From positions 21,019 through 85,018 of the forward strand of contig JASJDR010000011.1 of the NCBI GenBank assembly GCA_030065615.1: DNA of 64,000 nt. Reading direction: 5' to 3'. The notes below the pieces were generated by a model. It had not been told where the DNA came from, did not search any database, and saw only the letters and a list, made by a program, of their open reading frames with translations. This DNA comes from Xenococcus sp. MO_188.B8 (GTDB taxonomy: Bacteria; Cyanobacteriota; Cyanobacteriia; Cyanobacteriales; Xenococcaceae). Position numbers and translations under genes: made by a program. Positions 44,034-53,348 of this stretch are shown here, piece after piece (positions within the stretch are counted from its first letter, which is position 1; the number at the start of each line of letters is the position of its first letter).

Positions 44034-44065
44034 GTCAAGCAATAAAATACAACTTGCTTGAGATT

Positions 44066-44758
44066 ATGTCTTACTGTTACGAATTTCCGCGACCAGGACT
44101 GACTGTGGATTGTGTGGTCTTTGGTTTAGATGAACAAGATAGCTTGAAAGTGATGCTCATTTTACGAAAACTACCCCCCTTTCAGGGTCAATGGGCATTA
44201 CCGGGAGGTTTTGTACATCTAGAGGAAACTCTAGAAGAAGCAGCTTTTCGAGAACTACGGGAAGAAACAGGAATTAAAAATGTTTTCCTAGAGCAACTTT
44301 ATACTTTTGGGGCAGTTAATCGAGATCCCAGAGAGCGCATTGTGTCTGTGGCTTACTATGCTTTAGTAAATCTTCGGAAATATAATATTGAAGCAACTAC
44401 TGATGCGATGGCTGCCGCTTGGTTTGCGATCGCTGAGCTGCCAAAATTACCATTCGATCATCAACAAATTTTCGAGACGGCTCTCAAGCGTTTACGAAGT
44501 AAAATTCGCTATGAGCCAATTGGTTTTGAGCTATTGCCTAAAAAGTTTACTCTGTTTCAGCTACAAAAGCTTTATGAAACCGTATTAGGGAAAAAGCTAG
44601 ATAAAAGAAATTTTCGCAAGAAAATCCTTAAAATGGATCTTCTAGAGGAATTAGATGAACTACAAACTGACGTTGCTCATCGAGCTGCCAGATATTACGA
44701 GTTTAATGAAGTCAAATATCAACAGCTTAAACAACAAGGATTTATTTTTGAGATTTAG
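44066..44758 (+). CDS. nrtR: NrtR-type Nudix domain / winged-helix transcription regulator
   Basis: 230 aa from the ATG at 44066 (a TTG 12 bases earlier is possible). Residues about 10-140: Nudix domain with an intact box, G-F-V-H-L-E-E then RELREETG, so hydrolase activity may be retained. Residues about 150-230: winged helix ([28 protein letters not shown], then [17 protein letters not shown]), the NrtR architecture. NrtR represses NAD biosynthesis/salvage genes and is released by ADP-ribose. Two matching palindromes lie in its own promoter, supporting autoregulation and control of the divergent PP2C-kinase operon. Confidence 0.85.
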   Translation: MSYCYEFPRPGLTVDCVVFGLDEQDSLKVMLILRKLPPFQGQWALPGGFVHLEETLEEAAFRELREETGIKNVFLEQLYTFGAVNRDPRERIVSVAYYALVNLRKYNIEATTDAMAAAWFAIAELPKLPFDHQQIFETALKRLRSKIRYEPIGFELLPKKFTLFQLQKLYETVLGKKLDKRNFRKKILKMDLLEELDELQTDVAHRAARYYEFNEVKYQQLKQQGFIFEI

Positions 44759-44781
44759 GGATTAAACCGACTTGACTACTT

Positions 44782-44805
44782 CCCATATCTAAAGATAGGG
44801 TTTTT
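44782..44805 (+). terminator. Terminator of the Nudix regulator gene
   Basis: Arms CCCATATCT and AGATAGGG (one bulge) around a short loop, followed by TTTTT, 24 bp after the stop codon. Confidence 0.65.
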
Positions 44806-44968
44806 CGCCCCATACTTGATACTAAATAAGGTTAATAATCTACTTTCCATTGCATAATTTTCCATCGACAACTGTACAAAAAGATAAGCAATTTAAATAC
44901 CGTCTTCAATACCGTCAACAATAATATTGATAAAAAATATTGATAAAAGTTGACAGATAAAAAGTAGC

Positions 44969-45002
44969 ACCCAAGCTAGATAATTACTTTCGGCTTGGGT
45001 GT
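44969..45002. terminator. Terminator downstream of sixA
   Basis: Perfect 9-bp arms CACCCAAGC / GCTTGGGTG with a T-rich flank on both sides, 38 bp beyond the sixA stop on the minus strand. It could serve both directions. Confidence 0.65.
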
Positions 45003-45039
45003 TTATACTTTGCACTCAAAAATTGCTCTAAACTTTTTT

Positions 45040-45543
45040 CTAAACTTTGTTAAGCAAGTATTTAGGAGAAGTTAATAGAAATAGCGTACTATTACCTATT
45101 GGTGTTTCAGTATTGGGTAAATTGATCCCAATAACTCCAGCTTTTTTCACTATCATTTGTCCAGTAATCTGTCCCCAAACCAAAAGCTCTGCCCAATAAC
45201 CTAAATTAGGTTGGTGACCTACTAGAGCAAGATACTTTTCTGAGGAACCATTGCGCCATTGAGACAACCAATCTAGCCAATCTTGAATCTTCCCCTCGGG
45301 TGCCAGGTGAGAAGATACTTCAACTTGCTGAGTCAAACCTACATTGTGCAAAATTTCAGCTGTTTGAGAGGCTCTGATTAGGGGGCTAGTTAAAATCAAG
45401 TCTAATCTTAGACCAATATCATAAAGACGTTGGGCAATTTTCTGAGTTTTCTGACGACCTTTATCAGTTAAAGGTCTTTCTGCGTCATTGGCATAGATAC
45501 CACGTTCAGCAGCAATACCATGACGAATAAGATAAAGTTCCAT
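45040..45543 (-). CDS. sixA: Phosphohistidine phosphatase SixA
   Basis: 167-aa histidine-phosphatase (phosphoglycerate-mutase-like) family. Catalytic RHG is in LYLIRHGIAAERG (His8), followed by ERPLTDKGRQKTQKIA and SPLIRASQTAEIL; the second His is in LVGHQPNLG. SixA dephosphorylates phosphohistidine on Hpt domains in phosphorelays. Its location next to the chemotaxis-type operon with an Hpt-bearing CheA (same strand, 361 bp apart) makes that operon a plausible target, though a hairpin separates them. Confidence 0.9.
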   Translation of the reverse strand: MELYLIRHGIAAERGIYANDAERPLTDKGRQKTQKIAQRLYDIGLRLDLILTSPLIRASQTAEILHNVGLTQQVEVSSHLAPEGKIQDWLDWLSQWRNGSSEKYLALVGHQPNLGYWAELLVWGQITGQMIVKKAGVIGINLPNTETPIGNSTLFLLTSPKYLLNKV

Positions 45544-45743
45544 ATATTCTTAAGTCTAATTCTTTGTCTATACTACTCAAGTAGGTAGGCATCAATAAAA
45601 TTTTAGTTTAGTTATCAGCTATTTTAAGTAATGTAAGTAAAACCTTTAGTTGTTGGTCTAATTTTTGGTGAAGCTACAATACCAGTATCTTCGAGTTTTA
45701 TCTTGTCTCGTAGGAGAGATTTTAAGGGGATGACAAAAGACGA

Positions 45744-45771
45744 ATGGCGGAACACGTATGTGTTTCGCCAT
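45744..45771 (-). terminator. Hairpin after the cheA-type gene
   Basis: 12-bp stem ATGGCGGAACAC / GTGTTTCGCCAT with one mismatch and a 4-nt loop. It lies 134 bp beyond the CheA stop on the minus strand and is followed on that strand by a T-containing stretch. Probably terminates the operon. Confidence 0.55.
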
Positions 45772-45904
45772 CAATAGACTCTTGGTTATTGTTTGGTTAT
45801 TGTGAAAACAAGACTAACTTTGTGCAATAGTTAAGGTTTAATTTATTTGATTATAATGAATGTCAGTTTCATAAAAGTTTATGTCAAGATTTAACTGGAA
45901 AAAA

Positions 45905-48900
45905 TTAACTAGCAGAAGAGCTTAAAAGCTTAGGCGGAGAAAGGGAAGGTTTTAGCGGTTGACGATCGCTAAAGATTTTTTTGAGTTCATCGAGAAATTC
46001 TTGTTCAATATAGGGTTTAGTTAGATAGGCACTAGCACCTAAAGTCATGGCTAAATTACGATGTTTGTCATTGCTACGAGAAGTCAGCATCGCCACGGGA
46101 ATTTTAGAGAGTTCAGCATCTTGGCGTAGCCGATGGAGTAACTCTAAACCATTGAGGTTAGGCATTTCTAAATCGCTAACAATTAGCTGTACCTGGGAAC
46201 TCCGGTTTAAGAGTTCTAGTGCTTCCCAACCATCTTTAGCCGTTAAAACTCGATAACCAACCTTTTCTAAAGTACGAGTTAAAATTCGCCGCATCATTGC
46301 TGAGTCATCAACAGCTAAGGCGGTGGGAATGACATTTTTCTTCCTTAAAGCAGTCAGAGCAGTTAAGTTCTCGTAATGGGCTGGATTCGCGGATTTTTGT
46401 TCTCGAATATAAGCTAGTAAAGCAGTTGGCGCGATCGCAGGAACCAAAATACCATCTCCTAAAATTGTGCAGCCGTAAATATATTTGGGGGTTGCAATCG
46501 CACCAGTCAAAGGTTTAATTACTAGTTCTTGTTCCTGACCCAAGCCTTCGGCTTCTAGGGCAAAATGGTCTTGTCCCTGATTAATTATTAGCAGGGGTAA
46601 AGTATCATTATTGGCACCTGATATATTACTAAATGCTTTACTACGAGAGCAAATTGGGCTGGGATACCGATACTCTAATAAATCGTTCAATCGATAAACT
46701 GGTAGCAGTTGTTCTCGCCAGGATAAGACTCGTTGGTTTCCTGAGCGTTTGATACTATCAGCTTTGGGGAAAATAACTTCTTGAACATTAGCAGCTGGTA
46801 TGGCAACAGCTGACGAATCTACCAAACAGATCAACATAGAAGAGATCGTTTGGCTTAAAGGCAAGCTCAGAGTAAAGGTCGTTCCTTTCCCCAGAGTTGA
46901 ATTTAGGGTCACAATTCCTTTAATCTCTTCTAATTGAGAGCGAACTACATTTAGTCCGACACCTCTGCCAGAAAGATCGCTAACTTCCTCAGCTGTAGAA
47001 AATCCTGGTTCAAAAATGAAGTCTAGCAATTTATCATGATCGATCTCTGCCAATTCTTTGACGGACAACCATCCCTTATCAATTGCCCGACGAGCGATTT
47101 TCTCTACATCCAAACCTCGACCATCATCTTTAATCTCAATCAGGGTTCGATTGCCTTGATGATAGGCGCAAACATCAATTTGACCGTTTTCTGGTTTTCC
47201 TTGTTGTCGTCTGACTTCTGGTGATTCAATACCATGATCGAAAGCGTTGCGCAGCAGATGTAATAGGGGATCGTGAAGTTTTTCTAAGATGCCCTTGTCT
47301 ACTAAAACTTCTGTCCCGCTCATCTTGAAATTGACTGGTTTTTGGTACTTAACCGATAAGTCTCGTAACGCTCTGGGGAAAGCACCCAGCAATTGCTTCA
47401 AAGGCATCATCCGCGCCCACATCAATTCTTCTCCCAATCGGGAAAGCGTTTTATGCTGTTGCTTAATAGTATCTTCTGACTGCCTTTTAAAGAGTACAAA
47501 ATCGTCTACTGCCTCTTCAAACTGCATGGTTTCTTCCACAATCTCTTGAATGAGGGAATATACCTTGCCATAGCGATCCATTTCTAGGGCATCAAAATCT
47601 CCTAAAGACGTAGTATCGTTTGAGCTATTATGACTCGGTGCTACGGATATGCGGTCTGATATTTCCTGAAATTGGTAGGTTAAGCGATTAAATTGTTCTA
47701 GTCTATCTTGGAATTTACTTAAAATTGTCTGTAATTGTTCTTGTTGTAAAGCCTGGCTATTACGATTGATCACTAATTCACCAACAAAATTATTAATTTT
47801 TTCTAAGCGTTGGGAATCAACTCGGATTTTCAGATTCGCAGCAGGTTTTAGTTGGGCAGGCTGCTTGCCGGTCTCTGGTTCTTTTGGCTCGGGAGAAGCT
47901 GGGGCTGATGCGGCCGAAGCACTCTGGCGAACCAATCCCAAACTAGAAGAACTAGAATCAGCAGCAATCTTGGATAGTTCTGATTCGATAGGAGCAGCTG
48001 CTGCTGATGAATCCTCAGACATCGAAGCAGGCTCGAAATCTTCAATTAATTGCAATTTAGTGTCTTGGGAAGAATCAAATAAAGCTTCTGACAAACTACT
48101 TTCACCGGCAGGCTCATCTTTATCTTCTAAAACTTGCTCCATAGCAATAATATTTGGTGGTTCTGCTTCGATAGAAGCTGCTGCTTTTGATGGAGCCTCA
48201 GACATCGCAGCAGGCTCAAGATCTTCAATTAATTGCAATTTAGTGTTTTGGGAAGATTCCAGCAGAGTTTCTAAGGGAATACTGTCGCCGGTAGGCTCAT
48301 CTTCATCTCCTAAAACTTGCTCTATATCAATGATATTTGATGGTTCTAGTTCGATGAAAGCTTCTGCTGCTATTGAATCCTGAAGCCCGGGAGCAATGAC
48401 CGGATTCTCAACTGACTGCAATTTAGCTTCCTGGGAAAATGCTAACAAAGTTTCTGAAGGACTACCTCCGCAATCGCGATCGCCTCCTAAAACTAGCTCT
48501 TTCGCCGCCAGAAAATCATCTAAAGCCACAGTGGCAATTTCCAAAACTGCTGCGGGATTGGCATTAAGAGCGTCAAGGGTTCCAGATGCGATCGCGCCAA
48601 AACCAGGTAAACTAAGCATTTCCGCAAAGCCGACAAAAACTTCCGCTTGAGTACGCAATTCTGTTTCTAGTTCATATTCCTGAGGCGCAGCGATGATTTT
48701 GCTTAGATGCTCGATTCCTTGAACAACATCCGTTTCAAAGATACTCGCGACAAGATCGACTCCGAGATCTGTAGAGCTAGGAACATAATTGTCGGCTTCT
48801 AGTAAGGCATCTCCTAATCTGGTTTCAATTAACTTAAGAGTAGAATCAGCGTTAGCTAACGCTGATTCCTCATCATAACTCCCAGTGGTAATCTGCTCAT

Positions 48901-49207
48901 TTAATGGCGATCGCAGACAATCATAAGCTTTAAGTAGTAAAGTTTCTAGCTCTGTATCAATTTCTTTTTCAACATATAAAGCTTTGAAAATAGTTTCTAA
49001 ACGATGGGCAATAGTTTTGATGCCATTGAGTCCCACAGTAGCAGCTCCCCCTTTCAGAGAATGAGCAGCTCGCATCAAATCATGAATTTTGGCAGGATCA
49101 CTATCTTGCTGAAGATCGAGCAAACCTGTTTCTAGTATCTGTAGTAATTCAGGAGCTTCTTCGAGAAAAAATTGATAGGCGTAATCGCGATTTTCGGAGT
49201 CCATCAT
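45905..49207 (-). CDS. CheA-type hybrid histidine kinase (PixL/HmpE-like)
   Basis: 1100-aa hybrid kinase. Hpt domain first (phospho-His about 49 in AAHSLKGGAATVG), then a long acidic linker (about 130-420) containing three imperfect tandem repeats, then the dimerisation and HATPase domain (LLRNAFDHGIESP, DDGRGLDVEKI, LSGRGVGLNVV), a CheW-like domain (VAIPAANVQEVIF) and a C-terminal receiver (VSDLEMPNLNGLELL, phospho-Asp). This is the cyanobacterial CheA with a fused CheY-type receiver. Last gene of the operon; a hairpin at 49290-49316 precedes it and may lower its level. No clear ribosome site. Confidence 0.9.
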   Translation of the reverse strand: MMDSENRDYAYQFFLEEAPELLQILETGLLDLQQDSDPAKIHDLMRAAHSLKGGAATVGLNGIKTIAHRLETIFKALYVEKEIDTELETLLLKAYDCLRSPLNEQITTGSYDEESALANADSTLKLIETRLGDALLEADNYVPSSTDLGVDLVASIFETDVVQGIEHLSKIIAAPQEYELETELRTQAEVFVGFAEMLSLPGFGAIASGTLDALNANPAAVLEIATVALDDFLAAKELVLGGDRDCGGSPSETLLAFSQEAKLQSVENPVIAPGLQDSIAAEAFIELEPSNIIDIEQVLGDEDEPTGDSIPLETLLESSQNTKLQLIEDLEPAAMSEAPSKAAASIEAEPPNIIAMEQVLEDKDEPAGESSLSEALFDSSQDTKLQLIEDFEPASMSEDSSAAAAPIESELSKIAADSSSSSLGLVRQSASAASAPASPEPKEPETGKQPAQLKPAANLKIRVDSQRLEKINNFVGELVINRNSQALQQEQLQTILSKFQDRLEQFNRLTYQFQEISDRISVAPSHNSSNDTTSLGDFDALEMDRYGKVYSLIQEIVEETMQFEEAVDDFVLFKRQSEDTIKQQHKTLSRLGEELMWARMMPLKQLLGAFPRALRDLSVKYQKPVNFKMSGTEVLVDKGILEKLHDPLLHLLRNAFDHGIESPEVRRQQGKPENGQIDVCAYHQGNRTLIEIKDDGRGLDVEKIARRAIDKGWLSVKELAEIDHDKLLDFIFEPGFSTAEEVSDLSGRGVGLNVVRSQLEEIKGIVTLNSTLGKGTTFTLSLPLSQTISSMLICLVDSSAVAIPAANVQEVIFPKADSIKRSGNQRVLSWREQLLPVYRLNDLLEYRYPSPICSRSKAFSNISGANNDTLPLLIINQGQDHFALEAEGLGQEQELVIKPLTGAIATPKYIYGCTILGDGILVPAIAPTALLAYIREQKSANPAHYENLTALTALRKKNVIPTALAVDDSAMMRRILTRTLEKVGYRVLTAKDGWEALELLNRSSQVQLIVSDLEMPNLNGLELLHRLRQDAELSKIPVAMLTSRSNDKHRNLAMTLGASAYLTKPYIEQEFLDELKKIFSDRQPLKPSLSPPKLLSSSAS
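47985..48500 (-). repeat. Three imperfect tandem repeats in the CheA linker
   Basis: About 180-bp units recur three times, each encoding a Ser-Gln-x-x-KLQLIED-type stretch followed by an EQVLEDEDEP-type stretch. Copies start near 48024, 48206 and 48391 on the plus strand. Repeat number may vary between strains. Not CRISPR. Confidence 0.7.
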
Positions 49208-49289
49208 AGTGTAATAATATATGCAACTTTAGTAACAATAGGGCAACAGATCGAAGGATTAACAATTAGACCAAGGCTAAAGAAATAAG

Positions 49290-49316
49290 AGGTTCTATCT
49301 GGAGGAACTAGAACCT
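49290..49316 (-). terminator. Intra-operon hairpin between the receptor and CheA genes
   Basis: Arms AGGTTCTA / TAGAACCT with an 11-nt loop, 53 bp beyond the receptor stop. On the minus strand the 3' flank CTTATTTCTTT is T-rich, fitting a partial terminator. Confidence 0.45.
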
Positions 49317-49368
49317 CAGGTTTTGTTGTTGTCGCACTATGGCTAACAGCTTTTAAGGGCAAAGTCCC

Positions 49369-52176
49369 TTAAACTTTGAATTTCTTGGCACTTGTCTGTA
49401 GTTCATCAGTTATTCCCAGCAATTCTCGGGTAGAAGCCGATACTTCAATCGCATCTTTAGAAGTAACAGTGGCCATTTTTGCCACCTCGGCTATGGTTTC
49501 ACTAATCTCCTGACTCACTTGAGATTGCTGGACTGTTTCCACCGTAATTTTCTTCAGGCGATCGCCTACTAAGTTACTAGAAGCAGCAATTTGGTTCAGC
49601 TTTTGACGGGTTTCATCTACTAATTTCGTGCCCGCGACTACTTGCTCCGTTCCCTGCTCCATGGCCGCAACTACTTCCTTGGTATTAAGTTGAATACTCG
49701 CGACTAGCTTTTCAATTTCGGTCGTTGCTTCGGCTGATTGCTTGGCCATAGTTTGCACTTCCTCAGCTACAATGGCGAAGGTCTGTCCTTCTTGACCAGC
49801 TCGATTCGCTTCTAAAGAAGCATTTAATGCTAAGAGGTTAGTGCGATCAGCAAAGCTACTAATGAGGTTAACCACTTTGGAAATCTTTTGTGAAGATTCT
49901 CCCAATCGTTTAACTTTTTTCGCTGTATCGGCAACGGTTTCCCGAATCGCAACGATACCTTCTACCGAACGTTCCATTCCCTTATTACCGACAGCTACAG
50001 TGTCAGATACCTCTTGGAAAGATCTCTCGACCAACTCGGCATGACGAGCAACAGCTTGAATCGATTCGGTCATAGCCTGAATTTGTTGTAGAGCAGATGC
50101 CATCGCTTCTGATTGTTGAACTGCTCTTTCAGAAAGTGCTTGGGCAATTTCTTCGTTGCTATTGGTCGTAGCAGCCATTTGTGTAACCGATGTTTGAACC
50201 TGGGTTACGATTTGGCGTAGGTTTTCCACCGTTGAATTGTAAGAATCGGCCAGAGTGCCAATTTCTCCTTCAGCTACGGTAGCCCGAATCGTCAAGTCTC
50301 CTTTACTAATGGGTTCGACCTCCATCAACAAACTCAATGCTTGTTTCTGTAGTTGCTCCTTGGCGGTTTTTTGCTCTTGTATGAGATCAGTCCTTTCCTT
50401 AGCCAGCATGATTTGAGAGGCAATTTGGGCAAAAAAATCAATCTCTGCCTGTTTCCAGGTGCGCAAGCGATCGCACTGGTGCACTACGATAAACCCTTGA
50501 AAATCTTGACCGACAAATAAAGGTGCAAATAATTCGGATTTGACCTCAAAAGCCTCTAGTTGTCTGAGATCGGGAAGTTTGAGATCGGCTTGGTAAATAT
50601 TGTCCACGACTCGCACTCGTTCTGAAAGATCATCAACCAAATATTGGTTAAGATAGTTCATTTGAGATATTTTAGCCCCTAACTTAGATACCCGTTCATC
50701 CTTGACAGATTCAGCTACAATTTCACCTTGTCCACCTTGTTTGGGCCAATAAATAAACGCCCGATCTACTCTCAAAATGGGAATCATTTCGGCAACAGCA
50801 ACCTGAAAAACTGCTTGAGAATTGGTCGCGCCGGCTAGCTTGAGGGTTAAATCTTTGAGTAGCCCAGAGCGTAGCACTTCCGTCTCTTTCTGCCCTACTA
50901 ATGATTCTAGTTGCTGGGCCATCTTATTGATGTCAGTCCCCAACATTGCCAGTTCGTCTTCTCCTTTAATATCTAGCCTCGCACTAAAATCACCTTGACC
51001 AATTTTCTTCACTGCTCCTAAAGCGGCAAAGACCGGTAGGGTAGCTCGATTACCAACCACAGTAGCTATTTTTCCTACCAATAAAGCGGCGGCACTCATC
51101 CCCAAGACCAAGGACCAGCTTAACTTTCTTAAAGGAGCAAAAGAGTCTGCTAGCGTCGAAGATAGAGCCAGATCCCAGCCAGGACCTGTCATTCCCGCAA
51201 CACCGCGAATTGGCACTAGAGTCACCAAAGCATTTTCCCGATCATTGCCATCGAACAAAACCCTAGTCTCGTGTATATTTCCATCCCGATCGCTATTACT
51301 TATCCGAGCTCGCAATCTTGCTTGTAGCTCCGGTAAATCTTTAAAATCTATGCCGAGATTTTTACCAACTAATTCGGTTTCGTCAGCCACAAAAACTTGC
51401 CCGTTTGAATCGATCAGCTTATGTTCAAAACCTAGAAGCATCGAAGGCTCAAAGATACCTTGCCAATGACTTAAAGGCATTCTTGCACAGAGAACAGCGA
51501 TAATTTTGCCAGTTCCCTCTTCTATAATTGGGCTAGCTACTTCTAGAGTATTGCCTGAGGCTCCATTGATATCGGGAGAATTAATTGCTGCTGCACGAGA
51601 GGAAATTGCCCGTTGAAAATATTCTCGGTTGCTATAATCTTCTTCAGGACTGAGAGGATTGGTTGATTTGGACTGAAATAGCAATTTCCCATTGGTATCA
51701 AAAACAGCCATGCTATCGAATTTTTTATCGTGAGTCGTAATATAACCATTTAAATAGCCGATCTTCTGTTTTACACTGGCAACTTTACCGAGTTCTGAAT
51801 CTGCTAGTATGGGAGACTTGGCCATCGCATTAACATCGCTAATTAAGTGATTAGTTACCAATCTAACCTTTTGTCCAATCTCAAGAGCAGTCCCTTCTTG
51901 ATCTCTAATAATATGTGTCATCAACGATTGAGTGGCCAAATGATGGGCTACAGCCCCCACTGTCGCCACCGGGACAATACCGATGATCAGGGCAATAATT
52001 TTGGCTTTACGTCGTAAATTGAATCCTTGCCAGTAGTTAGAGACACGGGATTTTAACAATGATAATGTTGATGGAGCATCAGTGTCTAACACAGTAATAG
52101 CACCTGTTGTAGTCGTATTTCCTTTACCATTTGGTTCATCGTCAGATGAATCTTTAATTAATAAATTAGTAATCAT
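49369..52176 (-). CDS. Methyl-accepting chemotaxis-type receptor with Cache, HAMP and GAF domains (PixJ/HmpD-like)
   Basis: 935-aa receptor. Order: membrane helix (about 58-82), a Cache-like extracellular domain (about 85-345; EEDYSNREYFQRAI, PLSHWQGIFEPS), second helix (about 353-375), HAMP, GAF domain (about 440-605), second HAMP (LTIRATVAEGEIGTLADSYN), and signalling domain with NLLALNASLEANRAG and EEVQTMAKQSAEATTEIEKL. The GAF domain keeps the layout of bilin-binding PixJ domains, but the chromophore Cys is absent (the DLKLPDLRQLEAFEVKSEL segment has none). It is therefore likely a chemosensor, not a photoreceptor. Central gene of the operon. Confidence 0.88.
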   Translation of the reverse strand: MITNLLIKDSSDDEPNGKGNTTTTGAITVLDTDAPSTLSLLKSRVSNYWQGFNLRRKAKIIALIIGIVPVATVGAVAHHLATQSLMTHIIRDQEGTALEIGQKVRLVTNHLISDVNAMAKSPILADSELGKVASVKQKIGYLNGYITTHDKKFDSMAVFDTNGKLLFQSKSTNPLSPEEDYSNREYFQRAISSRAAAINSPDINGASGNTLEVASPIIEEGTGKIIAVLCARMPLSHWQGIFEPSMLLGFEHKLIDSNGQVFVADETELVGKNLGIDFKDLPELQARLRARISNSDRDGNIHETRVLFDGNDRENALVTLVPIRGVAGMTGPGWDLALSSTLADSFAPLRKLSWSLVLGMSAAALLVGKIATVVGNRATLPVFAALGAVKKIGQGDFSARLDIKGEDELAMLGTDINKMAQQLESLVGQKETEVLRSGLLKDLTLKLAGATNSQAVFQVAVAEMIPILRVDRAFIYWPKQGGQGEIVAESVKDERVSKLGAKISQMNYLNQYLVDDLSERVRVVDNIYQADLKLPDLRQLEAFEVKSELFAPLFVGQDFQGFIVVHQCDRLRTWKQAEIDFFAQIASQIMLAKERTDLIQEQKTAKEQLQKQALSLLMEVEPISKGDLTIRATVAEGEIGTLADSYNSTVENLRQIVTQVQTSVTQMAATTNSNEEIAQALSERAVQQSEAMASALQQIQAMTESIQAVARHAELVERSFQEVSDTVAVGNKGMERSVEGIVAIRETVADTAKKVKRLGESSQKISKVVNLISSFADRTNLLALNASLEANRAGQEGQTFAIVAEEVQTMAKQSAEATTEIEKLVASIQLNTKEVVAAMEQGTEQVVAGTKLVDETRQKLNQIAASSNLVGDRLKKITVETVQQSQVSQEISETIAEVAKMATVTSKDAIEVSASTRELLGITDELQTSAKKFKV

Positions 52177-52243
52177 TTAGAATAAACCTAGATAGAATTG
52201 AATATTTTAGTTTAAGTGTAATTTAAATATAATATTATGCCGT

Positions 52244-52786
52244 TCAACCGCTAAGAGGATCGGCTGCAACCTTTTGCCAGAGAAGATCGATATCAAAAAC
52301 AGCCAAGACTTCGGTTGCTGATTTTTCCCAATAACCCTTTAACAGCTTCTCAAATCCAGTATTGGGAGTTGCAGATGAAGTTTTAATTGCGCTAAGATCT
52401 AACTGTTCAGTGCTGTTTACCTTCTCAACCACCAATCCCAGTAGCTGATGGGCGGAGTTTACCCCATCCATCTGCAGTACTACCGTTGTATATTTAGAGA
52501 GGGAGCGAGCTTGTTGGGATATAGGGTCAAGGCCGATTAAGTGACCTAAATCGACCAACATCAAAATTTGACCATGATAATTATAGGCTCCGATGAGCCA
52601 CGGAGCCATATGAGGTATCGAAACAACGCGATCGCTACCAATGGTTAATACTTGAGCAACTTTCTCAACTGGTAGTAAAGTGATCGTGTCTGAAACCAAA
52701 TTCAACCGTAAAAAATGTGCTTTTCTTTTGGCTTCAGACGAATTAGGCAATGATTGCGAAGAGGAGGACGAATTTTCTGCAGACAT
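52244..52786 (-). CDS. CheW-type coupling protein (PixI-like)
   Basis: 180 aa from the ATG at 52786. CheW domain: HFLRLNLVSDTITLLPVEKVAQVLTI, MAPWLIGAYNYHGQILMLVDLGHLIG, and VEKVNSTEQLDLS. It links receptor to CheA. Its start overlaps the CheY stop in a TAATG arrangement, with AGGAGG placed 7 bases before, so translation is coupled. The N-terminal Ser-rich leader is short. The receptor gene follows 67 bp later. Confidence 0.88.
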   Translation of the reverse strand: MSAENSSSSSQSLPNSSEAKRKAHFLRLNLVSDTITLLPVEKVAQVLTIGSDRVVSIPHMAPWLIGAYNYHGQILMLVDLGHLIGLDPISQQARSLSKYTTVVLQMDGVNSAHQLLGLVVEKVNSTEQLDLSAIKTSSATPNTGFEKLLKGYWEKSATEVLAVFDIDLLWQKVAADPLSG

Positions 52787-53175
52787 TATGAAACCTCCTG
52801 AGACCAATTTGGGGGGTTAATTACCTGCTTGATAATCCGAACTATGTCATGGGATACCACAGGCTTAGTTACATAAGCATCTGCACCCTGCTTCAGTCCC
52901 CAAAACTTATCAAGTTCAGTGCCTTTGCTAGAACAAAAAATTATGGGGATCTTATTGGTTCTGGGGTCACTTTTAAACTGACGGCAGATTTCAAATCCAC
53001 TACGACCTGGTAATAAAACATCGAGGATAATGACATCGGGTTGATGTTGCTGAAGTTTTTCGTTAGCTTCTTCTTCACTTTGAGCAGTTAACACTTCAAA
53101 TCCACTTTGATGCAGACTTAACTCGATCGTTTTGCGATCTACCAGACAATCATCAATAACTAGGGCAGTAGTCAT
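52786..53175 (-). CDS. CheY-type response regulator (PixH-like)
   Basis: 129 aa from the ATG at 53175; the longer upstream frame adds a non-family leader. Single receiver domain: ALVIDDCLVDRK with the acidic pair, phospho-Asp in VIILDVLLPGRSG, switch Ser/Thr in IIFCSSKG and Lys in AYVTKPV. Receives phosphate from CheA and probably acts on the pilus motor. Coupled to the CheW gene by stop/start overlap. Confidence 0.9.
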   Translation of the reverse strand: MTTALVIDDCLVDRKTIELSLHQSGFEVLTAQSEEEANEKLQQHQPDVIILDVLLPGRSGFEICRQFKSDPRTNKIPIIFCSSKGTELDKFWGLKQGADAYVTKPVVSHDIVRIIKQVINPPNWSQEVS

Positions 53176-53348
53176 AAGCTTTTTCACGGATAAAGATATA
53201 GACAATAAACAACAATACTTTCTCAGTAATTCTGAGAACCTCAATTCAACTCGCTTTCCTTAGTTATTTAATAGTAGAAAGTTAAATCTTCATTACATTC
53301 GTCCGCTAGATAGACTAAAGATTTAGAGCGCAGTACAATCAGTTGGTC

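Noticed and set aside
47766..48383. 205-codon frame opposite the CheA linker
   Set aside because: It is the antisense of the repetitive Ser/Glu-rich linker and shows Ser-rich mirror repeats; no family match.
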